Assembly: GCA_030737835.1 (NCBI GenBank)
Contig: CM060848.1
Span: 31,863,634-31,927,633, forward strand
Source: Acorus gramineus
Taxonomy: Eukaryota > Streptophyta > Magnoliopsida > Acorales > Acoraceae
DNA: 64,000 nucleotides
Reading direction: 5' to 3'
Shown: one piece after another, positions 1 to 12,713 of the stretch
Numbering within the stretch: the stretch's first letter is position 1
Layout of the letters: every line of letters starts with the position of its first letter
Position numbers and translations under genes: made by a program
Notes under the pieces: generated by a model
The model's database searches: none
What the model saw: the letters and a program-made list of their open reading frames with translations, nothing else
Told to the model about the DNA's origin: nothing

Positions 1-104
1 AGGTCTGCATCAAGCAAGACTGGCTTTAATCAGTTCGGTCGGTATTGAACTGTATAGTTTATGAATCGAACTACACAGTCTATGAATCAAATTACACAAT
101 CAAT

Positions 105-690
105 CAGAGCAGGCCATGTAGAAAGGCTACCAAGGCAATTGCCTAAGGCCCCACCCAATGAAGGCCCCAAGAATCATCTATTCAGTGGTTGAAATGGATG
201 GTGAGATGTATCACTTTAATTAATCATTTTCAACAAACTTTCTTAATCTGTGTAATATTCCACAAATCAAGTCTAAAATTTTTCATTTCCCTAAATCTCT
301 CCATGTGAATCTCTCAATTGCAAGCCTCTTTCTCTTCAATGTGTTTCTCTCTCTCACTCCTTCTGAAAATAGTCTCTCTTTCTCAAATCCATTTTTCTCT
401 TCCTCTGTGGTTGAATAAGATAATGCTCAAATCCTCTTTTAATGATATTTTTCTGATTTTTATAATTTTCTTGTTGCATTAAAATTTAATTTTTTTATTT
501 ATTAAGTGCATATGATAATGTAGAACGTTTTAATTTAAATGATTGTATAATATTGAGTTTTTTTTTTTTTAATATTCAAAGCGTGTAAAATTAAGGCAAT
601 CTAGATTTTTTTGTAATAATATAGGGGGTCCCGTTTTAAATTTTCGTCTAGGGCTTAGTTAAAAAAAACTAATTATCAGGGACAACCCTA
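105..690. mobile_element. degraded hAT-like non-autonomous DNA element
   Basis: The left edge carries an AAGGCAATTGCCTAAGGCCC motif and the right edge carries AAATTTTCGTCTAGGGC followed by CAGGGACAACCCT. Paired subterminal motifs of this kind are familiar from plant hAT-type elements whose ends resemble CAGGGCCGGCCCTG. The flanking 8-mers, CAATCAAT at 97-104 and CAGCCAAT at 691-698, match at 6 of 8 positions and could be a decayed 8-bp target duplication. The interior is AT-rich with no transposase coding. The class assignment rests on recalled motifs, not a search. Confidence 0.4.
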
Positions 691-1465
691 CAGCCAATTG
701 TTGGGTATCCCATTAGATCTAATTAAGCTTGAATTTCATCGGTATCATCAGCATCCAAATTCATTGTATTTTTCATATGTCAACCCAAACATTAAGAAAA
801 TGAATTTTGATAACAATATGAAGATGAACCAAGCAGTTCATTGAAATCTCGATTTTTACTAGTAAACAAAATTGATATTAATTGCATGTACAAAAGAGAC
901 CAATATTTTAATTTTTTTTTTTTGTCAAGGATCTAAGTATTTTAAAAAAAAATCTAGCCAAGGTTCCATAATGTTGGAAAAAAATATTGCTACTACCAGA
1001 CTAGAACAGAGAAAATATGAAGATAGGGATTAGATTAGAAGAGCTTGGTACAGAGTCATGTGGTGACGTTGTCTTTATAACAGAATACACCCCTTCAATC
1101 GCACAGGGTTCTCAACGATCTGTCCTCAAGATAGAACCACTTAAGCCTTGCTGTTCTTTTCTTGGTGCAAGCAGGAAGAGAAGTTGAACCGGTCGCAGAC
1201 TTGATCGCCCAAAAGAAAAAATGTTTGTGGAGGATTTCTAGTAGAACATTTAGTTTTTTCACATACTATGAATCTCTGCGAAGATAGCCTTTTTATAGAC
1301 ACTGAGATACGACTGTTGGAGGTGTAACGTTTGCAATAATTACGCGCATCAATTATGGTAAGTGTTTTCAGTAACCATATTTATTTTCAACGTTTAAAAT
1401 TCAAATTCAAACGTTGCCGGCCATTGCGAAAAATAAACGTTCGAAATTATTTTATTTCGTGTAAT

Positions 1466-1496
1466 CCATACCCATACCCGTACCTGTACCCGTACC
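1466..1496. repeat. short tandem hexamer tract (CCCRTA-like)
   Basis: About five imperfect copies of a CCCATA/CCCGTA/CCTGTA hexamer in a row. The rest of 691-2600 is AT-rich upstream DNA with poly-A and poly-T runs, in which I see no gene. Confidence 0.6.
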
Positions 1497-2627
1497 AGAG
1501 CCCGTGACCGTGTCCGTGCATGTGTCTGAATCCGAAATATGAGATATGAGATACGAAATACAAAATACGCAAAAGCAATCTATACGCAGCATATTTAAAG
1601 ACTGCTCTATCGCATTCTTTAACTGCTGTGAGATTATATATTTAAGAGAAAATAAAATATCACATTAAATTTTTAATCTTTATTTAAAAACTAATTAATA
1701 CATTATATAGAAATGTATTAATATTTTCAACACATACTTCCATCGTATCAAGCTGAACCCGAGAAAAGGTGGTTAGGCCAATTTTTTTCAAAACCACACT
1801 AAAAAAGCTCACCGAACAGCAACACATCACAATACATGCACCACCACCACTAATGAGAATAAACAACGCAAATAGAGTCCCTCTAAACGATATAAAAGAA
1901 AAACAGCTGTATAGATAGGATTTCTAGTGTACACCTCCCCCCACCCTTCCCTGTCTTCCTATTTCTATTACCCCAATCCACAGCCCAACCAAAAATCCCT
2001 TCCCCTGACACATTAGAATTCAATCTAAACCCATTTTTTAAAAATTAAAAAAAAAAAAAACAATTCCTGGGAAACAACATCCACTCGTCCGGGTCCCAAG
2101 AGACAAATCCTATGGTCCGTAGTGAAGAACGCCGCTCTCGTTGATCACACCCCGATTTGCTGAGGTGGAGTTGACAGGGATGGCTCAATCTCCGACCAAA
2201 TCAAGGCCTGGCAAAACAGATATTCGGTAATAACAATAACCCTGCACAAAAAAAAATAAAAATAATAATAACAATAACCAGCAGTGAAAACGTTCGGAAC
2301 CTGTCATTATTAACTTCAGTGAGTATTAAACTGCACAGAATTAAACTACATACTTTCAGGTGTCAATATCCTTTTAGATCATGAAGCTTTGATTAGATCT
2401 AATAAAAAAATAATATATATTTAATAATTAATTGTGTGATTTGATTCAATTCGATTCATAAGTTAATCATGATTGGATCAAGACTTTCAATGAAGACGCA
2501 TACATAAAAGGCATCCCTCACCCGGTACTTTCTAGAAGTAAGTAAAGGACGATCTCTCTGATTGGCTGAAGCAAGAGGGAAATGTGGAAAATGCCAGGAT
2601 TGGGTGAAATGCAAAAATACAACCACC

Positions 2628-2633
2628 CACGTG
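2628..2633. promoter_or_regulatory. G-box (CACGTG) upstream of the lipase gene
   Basis: A palindromic CACGTG lies about 90 bp upstream of the TATA box. In plants this core binds bZIP and bHLH factors and is common in light- or ABA-responsive promoters. Its use here is inferred from position only. Confidence 0.4.
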
Positions 2634-2718
2634 CCTTACACGTTTCACAAGGAACATCATCAAATGTATGTGAATAAGGAATTGTTAGAAGAAGAGACGA
2701 AGAGGGCTTCAACAGCTC

Positions 2719-2725
2719 TATAAAA
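2719..2725 (+). promoter_or_regulatory. TATA box of the lipase gene
   Basis: TATAAAA sits 65 bp upstream of the start codon at 2790. Transcription would then begin near 2750 and give a short purine-rich 5' leader of about 40 nt. Confidence 0.6.
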
Positions 2726-2789
2726 GAACATAGCATACATAATAGTAATTCAAAAAAGAAGGAGAAGAGAAATCAAGGAAGAAAAAAAA

Positions 2790-5700
2790 ATGAAGTGGTT
2801 CTGGTATGGGATGCTGAGGGTGGTGGAGCTGGTGGTGAGCTCCGCGGTTCATTTGTTGTATGGGTTCTACATATTCAGTACGGCTGTGGCCTCCGACCTC
2901 TCTCAGGCACTCACCGATGCCTCTTTTTTTCTTCCGGTTTCGAATCGCAAAGAAACCTATTCGATCAGAGAAGAAAAGCCAGGTCACTGCCGCTCTGCCT
3001 TGCCCCCCATCGTGTTGGTTCACGGCATCTTCGGCTTCGGCAAGGGTGTATGTTCTCCTCTTTTTTTGATTGATTCGTATTTGTTTATGGTGGGATTGAT
3101 TGATTGGGTTCACAGAGGCTTGGAGGGCTATCGTACTTTGCCGGGGCGGAGAAGAAGGACGATCACGTACTCGTGCCTGATCTTGGTTCTTTAACCAGCA
3201 TCCATGATAGGTTAGGGGATGTGTGATTGAAACACCATGATTCTTAGAGTCTTGCGTTTTGAACTCAGCTTTTATTAGTTTTCAATCGCAAGGTTTTTTT
3301 ACCTAAAATAAAATGAAAGATGGGTGGTTCGAAAAATTAAACGCTGAAAATATGTTTGGAAACATGTTTGGGTATTTTTTGTTTTTTAAAGCCAGAGTCT
3401 ATCCAAACACAGATTCAAATGTTTGGGCGGTGATTGAATTTTGGATCGGGTTTGCAGGGCGCGTGAACTGTTTTACTATTTGAAAGGTGGGAGAGTTGAT
3501 TATGGGGAAGAGCATAGCAAGATTTATGGGCATTCACGGTTCGGGAGAGTCTATGATAAAGGTCTGTCTTTTAATCTGTTTGGGATCTGTTCAATTTTAA
3601 GTGAAGGATCAATTGAGTATTGTTGATTTTGTTCGGTTTTTTTTTTTATGGTTGGCAGGGCATTATCCAGAGTGGGATGAGCAACACCCAATTCACTTTG
3701 TTGGGCATTCGGCTGGAGCTCAGGTTGCTCGTTTATTGCAACAAATGCTAGCCGATAAGGTTAGTATTAGATGAACTGTATGTTTTCTCTGCTCTGTTGC
3801 TAAGAAGATGCGGTGCATCGAATTTGGGATCACCATGTTTGCTTTAGAGAAATTGAGATGTATCTGAAATTTTAAATTCCTGGTATAAAAAAATTCAGGC
3901 ATTCGAAGGATATGACAACACCAATGAGAATTGGGTCCTCAGCCTGACTTCCTTATCGGGGGCGCTTAATGGGACAACAAGAACTTATTTGGATGGGATG
4001 CAGTGAGTACCAAATCTTGATTAAACTCTTCCATACTTAAAAAAATGACAATATCAAACTCAAATTCCAAGTCTAATGATCAGGCCTGAAGATGGAAGAT
4101 CGTTAAAGCATGTGTCCCTTCTTCAGCTTTGTCGCCTTGGTGTGATTGTTTATGATTGGCTGGACATTCCCTTGCTTAAGTCTTATTACAATTTTGGGTT
4201 CGATCATTTCAATCTGAGTTGGAGAAAATCAGGGATATGGGGTCTTCTAGATTGTTTGTTAGGGAATACAGGCCCATTCACCTCTGGAGATTGGATATTG
4301 CCTGACCTCACACTCCAAGGGTCCATAAAACTAAATTCAAGTCTCCAAACTTTTCCAAACACATTCTATTTCAGCTACGCTACTAAGAGGACGACAAAGT
4401 TTATGGGAATCACAATGCCTTCGAGTGTTCTTGGAATCCACCCACTTCTCTTTATCAGGGTCTTACAGATGAGCCAACGGAGACACCCTTCTGACATCTC
4501 TTCTCCATACAAGGGCTACAGGTAGGTAATCAGTTTCTTGTTGTCTTCGTTCAATATTGGTTTTAGCTGATTCTCTTCTATACACGGTTAAATCCCACTT
4601 GGTTTACATATTTCATGTTTCAAGGTTGGATTTATTATTAAAACAATTTAGCGTTCTGTCTATGTTATCTGTTGTACAATGATCATTAAATATATGGGAT
4701 TTCTGCAAATGGGTTTCTGAACATAATAACTATACTTTTCTTTTCGAGGGTTCACGTATAATTTGAGTATCTGCAATATTTGTTGTCCGTCTCTTGCACC
4801 ATCTAAAGAGTTAGGATCACTCAGAAGTACGTCCTTTGTTAAAGGTATGAGGTTTGCATTTCTCACCAAGTGGTGTGAATTGTGCAGGGATGAGGATTGG
4901 GAGGACAATGATGGAGCGCTCAACACAATATCAATGACGCATCCTCGCTTACCAGTCGAACATCCCAACCATCTTGTCATTGATGAGTCCGATTTCAGTC
5001 CTCTTCAGCCGGGCATCTGGTTAGTGCTCCCTGTGGCATCTTAATTAATCACTACTGCTCCGCTATTTCCATAATACATTCTTGAAAAAAATCCCGTGAA
5101 AGTGGTAAAAAAAAAAAAAAAAACTTGGAAGTGGCAAATGGGCTGAAGTCCTCAAAAGTAATGTGTTGGCTAAATCTCAATCCACGTGAAAAAAAGTTAA
5201 CTGAAGTCCTCACAAGTGATGTTTTGGCTCATGATATGTCCATACTATTCCTTGATAGGGCTGCCAACTATGACAATGATGGGGAGGTTATAATGCCAGC
5301 TGGGGGATGGTAGTTGAACCAATGCATTAAAGGTAGTTGAACTATGCATAAACACCCCCTGACCCCCACCTTCACCTCTATCACTATCATGGTTGTAATT
5401 AATGTATTAAAGGATATCATGTTGGTGGCTTTGATTGTCGTTAAAATCTCGTCTTTGCCAACAAAAATATAAAACCCTGACCTAGGTAGAAAGTGGTAGC
5501 AAGGGGTCGAATCCACGGGGAGGCTATTGAAGCAAACGAATAAAAGTAAAAGATTATCAATATTTGGCAAAAAGGTTTATAAGCAAATTATTTGAAAAGC
5601 TTAGGTTGAAATCAATGTATAAAAAAAGACCACCAAGGATTGAAAATCCACCCCACGAATATCGTGATAATTCTTTCTTTTGCATTCAATGAAAACAGAA

Positions 5701-6988
5701 TATTTCAAAAGCAGTTCACTTTTACTCGATTTAAAAATAGGGTTTATAAAGCATCAACCGTATCCCATCTAAGTAGAACGACGAAGATCTAAAATTACCC
5801 ATAATCAAAAGAAATCTGAGTTGAAGAAACTATATAAACATGAAGAACAAATCAGAAAACATCAATGCACAAAGAAAATAATCAATCACTCAATCTCATG
5901 GGGTGGAATCCTCTCCTTGATGGAAGGATTTTCTAGCCTACCATGGTTGATGAAATTCTAGAATAAAAATAAAAATATTCCATAAAATAATAATGCACTT
6001 TATTGAAAACACAAGAGAATCTGTCTCTAATACTAAAGAAATAAAAACAAAAACTAAAAACAGACAAGAAATAACAAAAACTGAAAATAAATTCCTTCTG
6101 GCTGAATGCAGAGATCTCTCCTTGGCTGAATGCAGAGATCTCTTCCTCTCTCCCTGGAGTGCCCTTTTTATAGGGGTTTTGAGGGTTGAATTAGTTGTAA
6201 ATGCTGATTTGCTTGAGTTGTTAATGCTGATTTGCAAAATATGTTGGAGATATAATTGCAAAATCTGTTAGAGATCTTGTTGATTTGTTGGAGATGTCAA
6301 AGCTGATTTGATTGAAGATTTTATTGATTTGGTAGATCATTTTTAGAAGTTTTGATGAAGCTTTGAATGCTAATTCCTTCTCCAATTTATAACCTGCCAA
6401 ATTTAAATACTGTCAAATTTAGATTTCTGAATTTTAAAATATGGCTCTATATGAAAAATATGATAATGCATATTAATTGTATAAATATTGTCAATTTGTG
6501 CAAAATATGCTTTGAATATAAAGAATAGAAACTTCCCTAATATGCATGTATATATGAATAATTACATAGAAAAATGTTCCAAAACAACTCTTAAAAGCAT
6601 ATAAAAATATGTTCTTTTGAATATCTAACAGATATCATGTTATCCAACTTCAATATCTTCTTTTAATCTTGAACCACTCAACATTCAGAAATATGAGCAT
6701 GTTTTGGTGCTTCAGTTAGTTGTTGCCGTCATTGTTAGTTTGGTGTGATCAAATGCGCTGTATGCTTAAAACAAGACAACCATAATGTTAGTTGGTTGGT
6801 GATGTTGAAGTGGGTGTTCTGGATGCAGGTATTACAAGATTGTTGAAGCCGATCACGTATCTTTCATTATAAATCGGGATAGAGCTGGCGTGCAGTTTGA
6901 TCTGATGTACGATGGCATTTTTCAGCGATGCAGAAAGCATGCATTTAGGACTGCTCGACCTATACTTCCCAATCTAAGCCAGAACTAA
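2790..6988 (+). CDS. alpha/beta-hydrolase, plant triacylglycerol-lipase-like (8 exons, 463 aa)
   Basis: Eight exons join in frame: 2790-3047, 3116-3210, 3458-3561, 3659-3759, 3899-4002, 4084-4521, 4888-5019 and 6829-6988 (1392 nt including TAA). All introns are GT..AG. The start follows a purine-rich leader behind a TATA box. Residues about 5-30 are hydrophobic and could be a signal anchor. [13 protein letters not shown] (about 72-84) is the oxyanion-side motif. GHSAG (168-172) is the nucleophile elbow, with Ser170 as predicted catalytic serine. His420 in ADHVSF is a candidate catalytic histidine, and I could not fix the aspartate. I recall the family as plant lipases related to bacterial family I.5 enzymes, usually about 460-480 aa, so the length fits. 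The likely reaction is ester or acyl-lipid hydrolysis; substrate and location are unknown. No other gene neighbours it. The exon model is my reading of splice sites and reading frame. Confidence 0.85.
5413..6641. mobile_element. insertion of unclear class in lipase intron 7
   Basis: Intron 7 (5020-6828) is far longer than the other six. Inside it an 11-bp direct repeat, GATATCATGTT, occurs at 5413-5423 and 6631-6641 and brackets about 1207 bp. A tRNA B-box-like GGGTCGAATCC lies at 5504-5514. The interior is AT-rich with a short duplicated TTGGCTGAATGCAGAGATCTC-like segment near 6110-6145, and no coding potential is visible. The flanking repeat is long for an LTR element or a hAT element and would suit target-primed insertion, but there is no poly-A tail to confirm that. 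Confidence 0.5.
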
Positions 6989-9036
6989 AACAATTTTTTT
7001 TTTTTTCACTTCTTTCTTCCATTTTAATTTTACAGAAAATGCCAGGAAAACAGCAAGCTAGAGAGGTGAAAACATACTGCAAGGGAGATCCTTTTCTTTG
7101 TACCTATTGAGAGATTCTACAGTGGTTCTTTTATACCGGAGAGGACTATTAGACCATTGTCAAATTTGATGACAAGGATTGCCTGTGTTTCATCCGTATA
7201 TAAAGAGACGTTCTAATCAGTAGCTCAAAATAGTCTTATTTTCAACTCCACGAAAGCAATGCAACTTTATACAGGTGTGTAACATTTACATAAAAGTAAA
7301 TTTCTTATGTAAAATTCATGGACTAAAAAAATGAGACCATGTATCTGTATTATTTTTTCATTTCATATTCGAATCATGAAAAACAATGAATACAACAGAA
7401 ACATTGATGCACTCTTTCATCAGATAATCCTACGTACTATCAATCAGTTGCGTTGTAAATTCGCTAGGAATAGTTGTACTTTTCATTTCTAGTGCTCTCC
7501 TCATTTGTAGTTGTATTCATATTGGGAAAGAATAGAAAAAACCTCTTAATCCTTGTTCAATTAAATCCATAAATATTCCAGCTGGCACCAGTGTGCCATG
7601 TGATGAGGATGCTTTTTTTTTTTTATATTCAGTGGGCGTGTTAGAACAAACGATGGTCCAAATGAATTGGTCTACCTTTTGATTACATACATTCATGAGT
7701 GTTGTTACACGCAATTTTTCTTTCAACAATAGAAAATTAACAGAACATTTATTCATATAAACAAGGTATATGTGTTAATAGAATTTTTTTATATTTTCTA
7801 TAAATGCTTTTATTCAATTCATTTGAGAATATATATTTTTTTTAAAAAAAAACATGTACCTCAATAGATGATGTATGATATTTAAAAAAAAATTATAGCA
7901 CATGAAAATTACAATTAAAGTTAAAAATAGAGCTCAGTGTAACATTATTCTACATTTATTAGTTGTTTTTATTTTTCGGTCTACTTGTCTGAAAAACAGG
8001 AGGCCTAGTTTGAAGTCAACCAACTGGCCGCCTGGGCAAATAATGTTCCGTGGAATATATGTCTAAAACCGAAGAATGATCAAAATGGTGGACCACAGTT
8101 TGGCAGTCAACCTTGCTTAAAAACAAAGAATGGTCAAAACACTTTTTATTGTTGGTTCGCGCCACCGGAACTCGAACTAAGACCAAAACATGTGGTAGAC
8201 TTACACCAAAATAATAATAATAATAATAATAATGATAATAATAATAAAAAACATATGGTAGACTTAATGGCCTTGTATATATGTTCGTATACGCACATTT
8301 ATCAATTGACGCTTTATTTCTTTTTTTTTTCTTTTTTTTTCAAAGATTAATGCTCTCCAAGATTTGAGCTCTTAACCTCTTTCAAAGAAGTAGAAAATGC
8401 TTATCGACTTAACCAAAGTTCGATTTACAATGCTTTACTTGATACAGCTCATACCTAAAGAGGAATATTATGGAGGTTGATTCAGCACCGGTTCAATCAA
8501 TTACAAGTTGGCAAAACTTTTTGTTCTGAGAGGCGACAATCTATAATACTTTTTTCTTTCTTTCATGCTGCAATGCTTACCTTCTAAGGAAACATTCATG
8601 TAAATGATGTTTGGTCATTAAGTTATATAGTAATTCCTACACATTCTAAAATAATTTTTTTGTTTCTTCTTCACACAAAATCTATCAAAATTGTATTATT
8701 GAAGAATGGGAAATTTTTGTTTTAGATCAGAGTAATTAAATTGACTCTCATCACGAAATGAATAGGTCTCAATTGATCATTGAGATTTTAAAATTTTTAA
8801 ACTTTTCCATGTGATTCAATATGTTCCAAACAAAAAAAATTTACATGCAAGCAGTTCACCATCCACATTAAATTAATCAGATAACCGTACAGGCACACAA
8901 ATAAGTTTTGGGTAATTTACACTTATAACCCCCCTAAAATGAATATTGGCAGAAATGGCCCCGCCCATCGAATATTTGCAAGAACTAGCTCTGTTGACCT
9001 GATCAGCGCTGACGTGCCCCCCCCCCTCCGAAAACA
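6989..9036. other. AT-rich 3' flank and intergenic DNA, no gene seen
   Basis: This stretch holds the 3' UTR of the lipase gene and then AT-rich DNA with many homopolymer runs. No coding region, tRNA or clear element was found. Confidence 0.6.
8210..8246. repeat. (AAT)n microsatellite
   Basis: An almost perfect run of ATA/AAT triplets with one AATGAT interruption. Confidence 0.9.
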
Positions 9037-9068
9037 TTGGAGACGGATTATATATAATCAGTCTCCAA
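9037..9068. repeat. 32-bp near-perfect palindrome
   Basis: The two 16-nt arms, around a TATATA centre, pair with a single mismatch (TTGGAGACG on the left against CAGTCTCCAA on the right). It is the first of three related GATTATATATAATC-centred palindromes. The second is split by the LTR at 9112-12650. Confidence 0.85.
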
Positions 9069-9111
9069 TACAAATTTTCAGTGCCCCCCTTAAGATACTG
9101 GAGATGGATTA

Positions 9112-12100
9112 TGTTAAGACTGTGTCACTTTTTAAAGGTCAAATATTGTGTTTTATTTATTTTAAAAAATTTGGGCGTTTAAGTCAAAAATCTGACTGCA
9201 TATTTATTCTCATGGTACTGGTATTGGCGTACTTGTAAATTTTCATCTCATTTTGATGTCGTTTTAGAAATTATGCAGTTCCGATTTATATCTGGGTTTG
9301 ATTTTTACTAGATTGAAAAGTGGGTGAAATTGATGGTTCTTCTTGCATTAACTTGCCGAGCAAGCCACCCCCACTTTAAATCACTATTTGGTGAGTGAAA
9401 CTTGCCTAAACTCACTCCTTGATCATCTCATCACACAAAACCCCTTAAATAGGCTTTTTGTCTCCATCTCTCTCTCACACCCTCATATTTTTTCTCCTCT
9501 TTGTGCTGCTGCTGGCAGAGAATGAAGAAGGAGAAAAAAAAAAAGAGAAATAGAAGGGAAAGAAAGAAAAGAGAAAGCATGGGAGAGGTGGAGTGAAAAG
9601 AAAAAAAAAAGAGGTAGGGATGCTTGTATTTGTGTGCATTTGCTTGATCTCCCCTTCTCCCTTTCATGCTCTCTGATACCCCCTCTCTTGTCCTCTCTTT
9701 GTGTGTTTTGGATCAGCAAGGAAGGGGTGGAAGTGAAGTAGGGAAGGATTGGAAGAGAAGGTATATGTATGTGTGTGAATGTGTGTGTGCCATTACTGTT
9801 TTGATCCTCCTTGCTGTTTTATTTTTCTGAAATTATTTGGAGGGTTTTCAAGCCTAGTGATCTAAATGAAGTTGGTTTATGACATCTAGGAGAAGCTTCA
9901 TGAAATTTGTGAAAGGCTGATTTGGTGTATTCAGGTTGGAGGAGCCTCTTGAACCTTTAACTAAATTTCTGGGGTCTCTTGTGGTAAGATAGATCTCTAT
10001 CTTGTAAAAACCTTTGTGAAACTAGTACCTAGAAGCATATCATGAGCATTTCCTACTTATGTAATATGATTATCCATGTGTCTAGTTTCTATATATAAAA
10101 TTTGGTGTCATAATGTTACATGTGTTGTAAGTTATAAGCTGAATTGTAAGGACTGTTCAGATTCGAGTGGGAAATGACCAGTTTCCAAAAACATTTTATT
10201 TCGGGCATGTAGAGGGTAAACCAGGTTATGATGTCTTCATGGATTATGATCCCAACATACCAGAGAATGTATATGATTTATTTAAGAATTTTTGGATGTG
10301 TATTTGGTGCTTTGGAGATCAAACAATTAGGGGTATTTGCTGCAAATGCAGCAGTTTTGCATGATTGTATCAATAAGTTAATTTTGCATGTTGTAGGCAA
10401 CATTAAGAGTTGATATCTTCATGAAGTAGGCTTATATATGTGTCAGCAAGCTTCATGTTTGATTTGAGCACCATTCGTTGTAGGGTTTAGAGGTTATGGC
10501 ACTTTTATTCATGTGATTGTGTTGCCGTGGGAGTGCGTCGCGTGCTGCCCACCCCACCCCGTGCACTGTCCTGTGCTAGGAATTGTGTTATGCTTCATTT
10601 ATTTAAGTTATGATTGTCACATGGTTTATTTATATATTGTTGTGTCTTGCAGATCTCAAAGACCGGATGCGCGACAATTAAAGTATCAGTGAGTGGTTCG
10701 ATCCACCCACTAGAGGAGCTTGTATTATGGCTATACATGTTTTGTAGTAATTATAAAATGCCATAGTTGTATCATACCTTGTTAGAATAACTCATATCTT
10801 CATAAAACACTTGCTAGTATTATGATATAGTTATATCTTATAGAACATTGTATGATACATGCTTTTAATACCCTTATGTGATATTACCTTGATGTATAGT
10901 CATACTTAGCACTATTGATCATTGATTGATTCGTATGGTTCATTTTTTACTGTCTTGTGGAATGCATGCTAGTCTAGGACTTGTATTGCTTGACCTTCAT
11001 TCTATTAACTTGTTCTATGTGAGAGGCTTGAAAGCCTAGAGTGAACTGTATTTTGCTTGTATATTCAATTAATTGCACTCATATATGTGTGTAGTCTTCC
11101 ATGTTCGTAGATGCTTAGCGGGGTTAATCATCGGTTGATGCATATAATTCCTTGAGTATTGGTTTTGTTCAACTGTTACATGCTAGGTTATTTGGACATG
11201 TGGTCTATGCATCTCTTTTGAGATAGAAAATTTTCCTATATAATTGCACTTGTTTCATTAATAGGACCTATCTGTGATAGGTGTTAATATGATCCATTGT
11301 TAGGATTATATGTTATTTTTAGTGTGCAAGCATAGTAGTTGATTGCTCAACATCCATGTGATGCACTCGCATTAAAATTCAGGAGAATTCATTTATAGTA
11401 TTGGTGTTTGTTAACCAATTGTTATGATGATATGCTTGGACTATCTGTATTAGGCGCGTGGATGACCCGCCTTTAGGGTTATGCCTTGTCATTGTTGAGT
11501 GTGAGAACTTAACTAATTTTTCCCCGCATCCGAGTGATGCATCTGTATGGGAATCCAAGAGAATTCATTAGCATTGTTAATTGCTGGATGATTATAGTTG
11601 ATCCTTGAGGATCGTACTGTGAGCGCGGAATGCTTCTCCTCTACCTCGTATCCGCGTTGAAGCTACCCGGTGTTGAAGCTATCCTGGACTGTGCCTCCAC
11701 ATCGTAGGATGCCCAATGTGTATTTGGATACCGTTTTGGCATCGGACCTACCATGGATGGTTGCTAGGAAGAGGGCTACCCGGGAGATGGCTATCGAAAG
11801 GTTAAGGGAGTTAGTGGGTTGTTTTTTGTTTCCAATAAGTCTCATGTCACCCCTAGAGGTGAGGGTGAGTTGGGGTCATGTTGTCACGTGACATTTATAT
11901 TCATTGGGAATGCCTAAAATATAATACATCTATTGGATGATGTGAGGCATCTAGCGTTGTAATACCTTGATGCAAATCGACTTGTAGTACTGTGTTATCT
12001 AGTAATGCTATGCGTTATGGTTAACTGTATAGTTCCTTCCCAAGAGTCCTACCAATTCACCTCCGGGTCGAGGGTGAGGGTTAGGTGAGGTCACGTCTTC

Positions 12101-12650
12101 GCGCGACATTTATCTCTGTTGGGGTTCTCCCATATTTCTTTTCTGTGGAAGGAAAAATGCACTAATATTATATTATTATGGTAGAGCTTGGATTCTTGCC
12201 ACTTACTGAGCTTGTAGTTCACTCGTGTATTGTTTATCCACCAGGGACTAGGTTGGCGTGGAGCTGGAGCATCCCTCTGGTGTGATTCGTGCGTGAAGCG
12301 TTCCACCTTTTGGTTGGCGAGTGTGAAACTGTCAGCAATCCTATTTTCTTGTGTATGTATAAATAATTGTGCGTGTTGCAAATATGAGTTGTATTTAGAC
12401 TAGACTTGGACTCTCATAGGACATTGATTATGTATTCGAGTCTGTAATAATGTTTTTGATTTACATACTTATTTATATTTTATGCTTTCGCATTTTTAGT
12501 TAGCTATCGCTTCCCTGTTGCCTTATTATTTATGTGATCATGTTGGTTATTGTTTCATTTTCAATTGGAGTCGTTATTGACGTCTTGTGTATGACTCCTG
12601 ATATTGTATGATTGGTATGGTCCTGGGGACGGCCGCTCTGTGGCATAACA
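9112..12650 (+). mobile_element. solo LTR, Ty3/gypsy, diverged group (TSD GATTA)
   Basis: It starts TGTTAAGACTGTGTCAC and ends GGCCGCTCTGTGGCATAACA. The target duplication GATTA at 9107-9111 is repeated exactly at 12651-12655, and no internal domain is present. The terminus is more diverged from the family consensus (GTGGCATAACA against GGGGCGTGACA), so this is probably an older or separate subfamily. It keeps the shared inner layout: donor-like GTAAG at 9985, TTGCAG ending at 10652, a 36-nt block, GTGAGTGG, and a second acceptor ending at 12244. Confidence 0.9.
10653..10688 (+). other. candidate LTR micro-exon (36 nt)
   Basis: The block lies between TCTTGCAG and GTGAGTGG, starts ATCTCAAAGACCGGATG and ends TATCA. 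This is the most diverged copy, yet length and both boundaries are kept. Confidence 0.5.
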
Positions 12651-12674
12651 GATTATATATAATCCATCTCATGA

Positions 12675-12698
12675 AGACTGATTATATATAATCAGTCT
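12675..12698. repeat. 24-bp perfect palindrome
   Basis: The arms are AGACTGATTATA and its exact complement. It lies just past the right TSD of the solo LTR and is the third member of the palindrome cluster. Confidence 0.85.
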
Positions 12699-12713
12699 CT
12701 CTAGTGCATCTCT

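Noticed and set aside
2718-3113. 131-codon - strand open frame over the first lipase exon
   Set aside because: It runs antisense to the lipase start and has no recognisable domain; the + strand exon chain explains the region.
5504-5514. tRNA gene suggested by a B-box-like motif
   Set aside because: No A-box at the right distance and no cloverleaf could be drawn; kept only as a motif of the intron insertion.
8873-9238. Small open frames around the C-rich stretch
   Set aside because: They cross the solo LTR border at 9112, which rules out a host gene here.
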